Shown here: in pieces, positions 60,634-64,000 of the stretch
Layout of the letters: each line of letters begins with the position of its first letter
How positions within the stretch are numbered: the stretch's first letter is position 1
From: Myxococcota bacterium
Lineage (GTDB): Bacteria; Myxococcota_A; UBA9160; UBA6930
Direction: 5' to 3'
Assembly (NCBI GenBank): GCA_028285625.1
Contig: JANQOX010000014.1
Span: forward strand, 302,429-366,428
Length of the DNA: 64,000 nt
Notes under the pieces: generated by a model
What the model was told of the DNA's origin: nothing
The model's database searches: none
The model's input: only the letters and a program-made list of their open reading frames with translations
Position numbers and translations under genes: made by a program

Positions 60634-62423
60634 GGTGCGCCCTCCGCCATTTCGCGACGCAGGACGTGCGACAGCGCACGCCGCAGCTCGCCTTCCGGCG
60701 AGTCGCAAGCGCCGAGACTGCGCCAGGCGACGAAGCGATCCGGGCGAACGAGGACGGCCCCTTCCGGCGCAATCTCGCGCTGTTTGACCCAGCTCGAGCG
60801 CGGGTCGAAGTAGTCGCCATCCGTGTGGCCGATCGAGACGACGTCCAGGGCAACCGCGAGATCCCGCGCCACTACGCGCCCCGCGTCGGCCCAGTCCCCG
60901 GCTCGTTCCCCCGTGATGAGCAGGAAGCGACCGGGGCGTACGAGGTCCAGCGTCGATCGCCTCCGCCCGTCCTCACCTTCGACCCAGGCATGAGGAAGCG
61001 CGTGGCCCGGGAGGGTAGACGGGCGATAGATGCGGCGCGGGTCGGGCGACGGGGGCCGCGTGTCCTGTTCCGGCACGATCGCAGCGTCTGCAGCGGCGTA
61101 CGTATACCCGTACTCGACGTTGTGTTCGTTGAACTCCATCGACTGCGTGGCGAGCGCGCGTCTGGCGGCGCGTCTGAACGCTCGGTCGCTCGGGTCATCA
61201 CTCCAAAGACGCTGCAGGCACGACCAGTTCTGCTCTCCCGACGCATCCGGCCGAACCCCGAGGGTCTGGCCGACCGACATCTGGTTGAGGGCACTCTCGA
61301 CCGAACAGTCGACGTTCTGCTGGACGACCGGCTTGCGCTCGGGCTCGTAGGTCTCGAGCAGCGATTCCGATGCGTGCCCGCCGAGCACTGCGGCGAGCTT
61401 CCAGCAGATGTTGTGCGCGTCCTGGATCGCGCTGTTGAGCCCGAGTCCACCCGTGGGCGGATGGCGATGCGCCGCGTCGCCGAGCAAGAACACGCGTCCG
61501 ACCTGGAGACGCGATGCCACCACGCCTTCCAGCGACCACCGCGTGATCTTGTGGATGCGGACGGGGTGGTCGCCAATCCCGAGCGCCTGCCGCATGTCGG
61601 CCTCGATCACGCCGTCGTCGAGCGCGCGAGGGTCGTTCGATGGATAGTTGAGATGGAAGACCCACTCCTCGGAGTCCGGTCCCCAGCGCTCGGGTCCCAT
61701 CGGCACGAGAACGCAGAGCGAGCCCGGATCGGCCACCCAGATCCAGCGGATCAGCACCTCGGGATCGCGAGCCCATCGTGATAGATCGGCGGTCATGTGG
61801 ATGGAGATCTCCTGCGCAACGTCGCGCGCCCCCTCCATCTCGACACCCAGGGCCGGTCCGATCGTGCGTCCGCCGTCGCACGCGAGCACGAAGCGGGAGC
61901 GCACTTCGTACTCGCGACCGGCATCGAGATCTCGCACGGTCGTCGTCACCCCGTGCCCGTTCTGGCGGAGTCCGACGACCTCGTGGCTGAAACGGACGCG
62001 CCCTGGCGCCAGCTTCTCGGCCCGTTCGCGTAGGATCGGCTCGAGCCGGATCTGAGGCAGGTTCGTGGACGGGCGGGGGCTCGCAGCGATCCAGTCGGGG
62101 TTCGTGAATCCGGCACCCCAGGCCTCCAGCTGCGCGATCTTGCGTCCGCATCCCTCTTCGGCCCCGGCGAAGCCCGCGTACCAGGCCGTCGCCTGCATGT
62201 TCTCGAGCGGCGTCCCGCGCGCGTAGATGTCCTCGGCGACGCCGACGTCGCCAAGGATCTCCATCGCGCGCTGGTTGAGCACGTGGGCCTTGGGCAGGTC
62301 GGACGTCGACGGACGCGCGTTCACGAGGAGCGACTCCACGCCGAGCTGCGACAGCAGCATCGAGGCGGTCAGTCCCGCACCCCCACCGCCGACGATCAAT
62401 ACCGGAACTTCGATGGCGTCCAT
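60630..62423 (-). CDS. FAD-dependent aromatic monooxygenase (PheA/TfdB group)
   Basis: The 597-aa protein from ATG 62421-62423 has the Rossmann GxGxxG (VLIVGGGGAGLTASMLLSQ), the DG motif (ACDGGRTIGPALGV) and the GD ribityl motif (VFLLGDAAHRHPPTGGLGLN). The C-terminal ~200 residues form the thioredoxin-like domain of phenol hydroxylases. It would hydroxylate a phenol or related ring using NAD(P)H and O2. As the first gene of the operon it starts about 50 nt from the putative MarR operator. Confidence 0.9.
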   Translation of the reverse strand: MDAIEVPVLIVGGGGAGLTASMLLSQLGVESLLVNARPSTSDLPKAHVLNQRAMEILGDVGVAEDIYARGTPLENMQATAWYAGFAGAEEGCGRKIAQLEAWGAGFTNPDWIAASPRPSTNLPQIRLEPILRERAEKLAPGRVRFSHEVVGLRQNGHGVTTTVRDLDAGREYEVRSRFVLACDGGRTIGPALGVEMEGARDVAQEISIHMTADLSRWARDPEVLIRWIWVADPGSLCVLVPMGPERWGPDSEEWVFHLNYPSNDPRALDDGVIEADMRQALGIGDHPVRIHKITRWSLEGVVASRLQVGRVFLLGDAAHRHPPTGGLGLNSAIQDAHNICWKLAAVLGGHASESLLETYEPERKPVVQQNVDCSVESALNQMSVGQTLGVRPDASGEQNWSCLQRLWSDDPSDRAFRRAARRALATQSMEFNEHNVEYGYTYAAADAAIVPEQDTRPPSPDPRRIYRPSTLPGHALPHAWVEGEDGRRRSTLDLVRPGRFLLITGERAGDWADAGRVVARDLAVALDVVSIGHTDGDYFDPRSSWVKQREIAPEGAVLVRPDRFVAWRSLGACDSPEGELRRALSHVLRREMAEGAP

Positions 62424-62471
62424 CTGGTCCTCCAGGGATCGTGAGACCCCAGTGTACGTCGAGACGATAGT

Positions 62472-62481
62472 TGTTGCAACA
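62472..62481. promoter_or_regulatory. MarR-type operator of the catabolic operon
   Basis: TGTTGCAACA is a perfect 10-bp palindrome, extendable to TTGTTGCAACA, 49 nt upstream of the monooxygenase start. This is a common MarR operator core, and the operon encodes a MarR protein. Confidence 0.6.
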
Positions 62482-62559
62482 GAGAAAAGAGGGCTCGAGC
62501 ATGCGTACGTGCACGCCGGGCAGGCGAGCGGCGGTGAGCGGGCCGCCTAAGCTCGGGGC

Positions 62560-63264
62560 GTGGCGCGCTTCGTCCTCATCCACGGCTCCTGGCATGGCGC
62601 CTGGTGCTGGGAACATTTCGTGCCGGCCATCGAGACGCGCGGACACCGCGCCGAGGCGATCGACCTGCCCGCCCATGGCGCCGACCGCACGCCCGCCTGG
62701 CGCGCGACCCTGGCGAGCTACGCCGACCGGATCCTCGAAGCGGTCGCGGCCGACGCCGAGCCGGCGATCCTGGTGGGCCACAGCATGGGTGGGATCGCGA
62801 TCACCCAGGCAGCCGCCCGGGATGCCTCGCGCCTGGCGGGGCTGGTCTACGTCTGTGCGTTCGTGCCCGAGCCGGGCGACTCGCTCGTCACGCTCGGGCG
62901 GCGCGATCCCGAGACGCTCGTGCCGAGCTCTGCGCGACCCGGTCTGGCCGGCATCGCGATCCGCCCCGAGCGCGCGGCCGACGTCTTCTACGGCACGTGC
63001 AGCGAGGCCGACGCGCGCTGGGCCACGGCCCGCCTGCGCCCCGACCCGTACCGGCCGCTGTTCCAGGGCCTGCGCGGCTCGCCGCCGGGCCGGCTGCCGC
63101 GCGCCTACGTCACCTGCGCGCGCGACCGCGCGATCTCGCTGGGCTGGCAGCGCGAGATGGCCGCGCGCCTTCCCGAAGTGCGCATGGCCGGTCTCGACTG
63201 CGATCACTCGCCCTTCCTGTCCGAGCCCGAGGCGCTCGCCGAGCTGCTCCACGGCTTCGCCTAG
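62560..63264 (+). CDS. Alpha/beta hydrolase, methylesterase/hydroxynitrile-lyase-like
   Basis: A GTG at 62560 starts a 234-aa protein. Features are FVLIHGSWHGAWCWEHF (oxyanion HGxxxGAWCW, typical of plant-type methylesterases and hydroxynitrile lyases), nucleophile LVGHSMGGIAI and His in CDHSPFLSEPEALA. It probably cleaves small esters or lactones. It diverges from the catabolic operon over the same 137-nt region and could share its control. Confidence 0.83.
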   Translation: MARFVLIHGSWHGAWCWEHFVPAIETRGHRAEAIDLPAHGADRTPAWRATLASYADRILEAVAADAEPAILVGHSMGGIAITQAAARDASRLAGLVYVCAFVPEPGDSLVTLGRRDPETLVPSSARPGLAGIAIRPERAADVFYGTCSEADARWATARLRPDPYRPLFQGLRGSPPGRLPRAYVTCARDRAISLGWQREMAARLPEVRMAGLDCDHSPFLSEPEALAELLHGFA

Positions 63265-63343
63265 CTTGTGTTCCGACGACGGTTGGCGTGCCTCTGGAGG
63301 GCACCTCCCTGCGCCCGGCGGCCGCGAGACCGCGAACGCGGGT

Positions 63344-63943
63344 TCACGTTCGGGTGGATTCGACCAGCCGGTCGCGGAGCGCGCGCACCAGCGTCGCCCA
63401 GTCCGACCGGAACGTGCGATCCGCCAGCCAGCCCGAAAGCCGGGGGCCGCTCTCGCGGGCGTGGTAGGTGATCCGCGCTCCACCGTCGGACGTGGGCACC
63501 ACCCGCCAGCGGGTCTCGACCGGGATGCGCTCGACGCCCGGCTGCTCGGGCGTGGCGGCCAGCTCGGTCGGGACGGCCTCGAGCCAGAAGCCCCCCTCGC
63601 GATCGCGCAGCTCCCGGTAGGCCACCACGTAGTCCCGGTCGGCCAGTGGCCACGGCAGGTCGAGGCGGCCGTAGACGATGGGCTCGGCGCCAGCGCGGAG
63701 GACGCGCGCCTCGGCCAGCCGCGGAAACCAGTCGGGGTAGCGTTCGAAGTCGCGCAGGATGGCGCGCAACGCCGTGACCGGTGCCTCGGCCCGTGCCTCG
63801 CCCACGTGCCACACGGAGCCCCCGACGTCGTGGATGCGGTGGGTGCCCAGATCGACGACGAGCGGGCCGGCCGGCCGACCCTCGCCCGCGGCGGTGGCGG
63901 CCAGTAGCAGCAGGGCGCAGGCCGACCAGGCCGCTCTGCTCAA
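63344..63943 (-). CDS. Exported START/SRPBCC-fold protein
   Basis: The TTG at 63941-63943 overlaps the stop of an upstream gene (TTGA). The 199-aa product has a signal peptide (WSACALLLLAATAAGE) and a START-like domain of the StAR/PITP superfamily (APVTALRAILRDFERYPDWF, then PLADRDYVVAYRELRD and TRWRVVPTSDGGARITYHARE). Periplasmic START proteins may carry hydrophobic ligands. It is transcribed away from the convergent hydrolase. Confidence 0.75.
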   Translation of the reverse strand: MSRAAWSACALLLLAATAAGEGRPAGPLVVDLGTHRIHDVGGSVWHVGEARAEAPVTALRAILRDFERYPDWFPRLAEARVLRAGAEPIVYGRLDLPWPLADRDYVVAYRELRDREGGFWLEAVPTELAATPEQPGVERIPVETRWRVVPTSDGGARITYHARESGPRLSGWLADRTFRSDWATLVRALRDRLVESTRT

Positions 63944-64000
63944 CGCGGCCGCTCGGACCGGACCGCCCAGAGCGATACCGCGAGCATCACCGCATCCTCG
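63940..64000 (-). CDS. C-terminal end of an unidentified gene (partial, right edge)
   Basis: The minus frame entering from the right edge reads ...EDAVMLAVSLWAVRSERPR and stops at TGA 63940-63942, overlapping the START gene start. Too little is present to identify it; the tail is hydrophobic with a basic end, as in a membrane protein. Confidence 0.4.
   Translation of the reverse strand, partial: EDAVMLAVSLWAVRSERPR

Noticed and set aside
1-64000. CRISPR array or full tRNA genes
   Set aside because: No regularly spaced short repeats and no complete cloverleaf were found; only tRNA 3'-like pieces.

Overview
The window is GC-rich bacterial chromosome with dense genes on both strands. The lineage cannot be proved from sequence alone. 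Several features point to an uncultured delta-proteobacterial or Myxococcota-like soil or marine heterotroph: a Hanks-type kinase, at least six PEP-CTERM sorting tails, very large secreted multidomain proteins, Ca-binding DxDxDG repeats with a Cys-Gly-IGP-type C-terminal tail, a selenoprotein, and many uptake or detoxification enzymes (AlkB, Rieske oxygenase, FAD monooxygenase, PhyH, amidohydrolases).

Layout. 0-5.7 kb: a membrane GAF/zinc-ribbon/Ser-Thr kinase gene that runs off the left edge and is missing from the ORF track, divergent from a four-gene operon joined by ATGA overlaps (two lipoproteins, a small soluble protein, a 2-TM coiled-coil protein). 5.7-13.3 kb: AlkB-type monooxygenase with a TetR-like operator, two Hsp20 genes, a PPOX-family protein and an APH-family kinase, a radical SAM gene coupled to a 101-aa protein, and a PEP-CTERM protein. 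13.57-13.94 kb: the tmRNA gene (ssrA). 13.9-43.2 kb: accessory DNA. A copy of the ssrA 3' end recurs at 17.47 kb and, degenerate, at 43.15 kb in the same orientation, which suggests tandem islands stacked on ssrA. The first interval carries a Rieske oxygenase/quinone reductase/TetR locus. The second carries two giant secreted proteins (2279 and 2964 aa), an amidohydrolase, AraC, GFA and PhyH genes, a TetR-controlled operon with a UGA-containing peroxiredoxin-like selenoprotein, and a wHTH/nucleotidyltransferase toxin-antitoxin-like pair. 43.3-58.2 kb: PEP-CTERM and other exported proteins, one with an exact 159-bp tandem repeat and one 1144-aa protein with an internal PEP-CTERM followed by Ca-binding repeats, plus a divergent Lgt-like protein, YtcJ-like amidohydrolase, hydrolases and a flavodoxin-SCP2-SCP2 fusion. 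58.3-62.4 kb: a four-gene catabolic operon (FAD monooxygenase, MarR, amidohydrolase, alpha/beta hydrolase) behind a palindromic operator. 62.5-64 kb: another hydrolase, a START-like exported protein and the tail of a further gene.

How parts fit. Translational coupling by 4-nt overlaps (ATGA or TTGA) is frequent and defines several operons. The best candidates for new biology are the UxxC selenoprotein operon with its tandem TAGGA-N6-TCCTA operators, the ssrA-associated islands with a conserved 36-bp dyad, the radical SAM/small-protein pair with a hairpin at the maturase start, the kinase plus coupled envelope operon, and the giant protein with an alternating higher-order repeat. All gene functions are from motif reading by eye. 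No database search was run.
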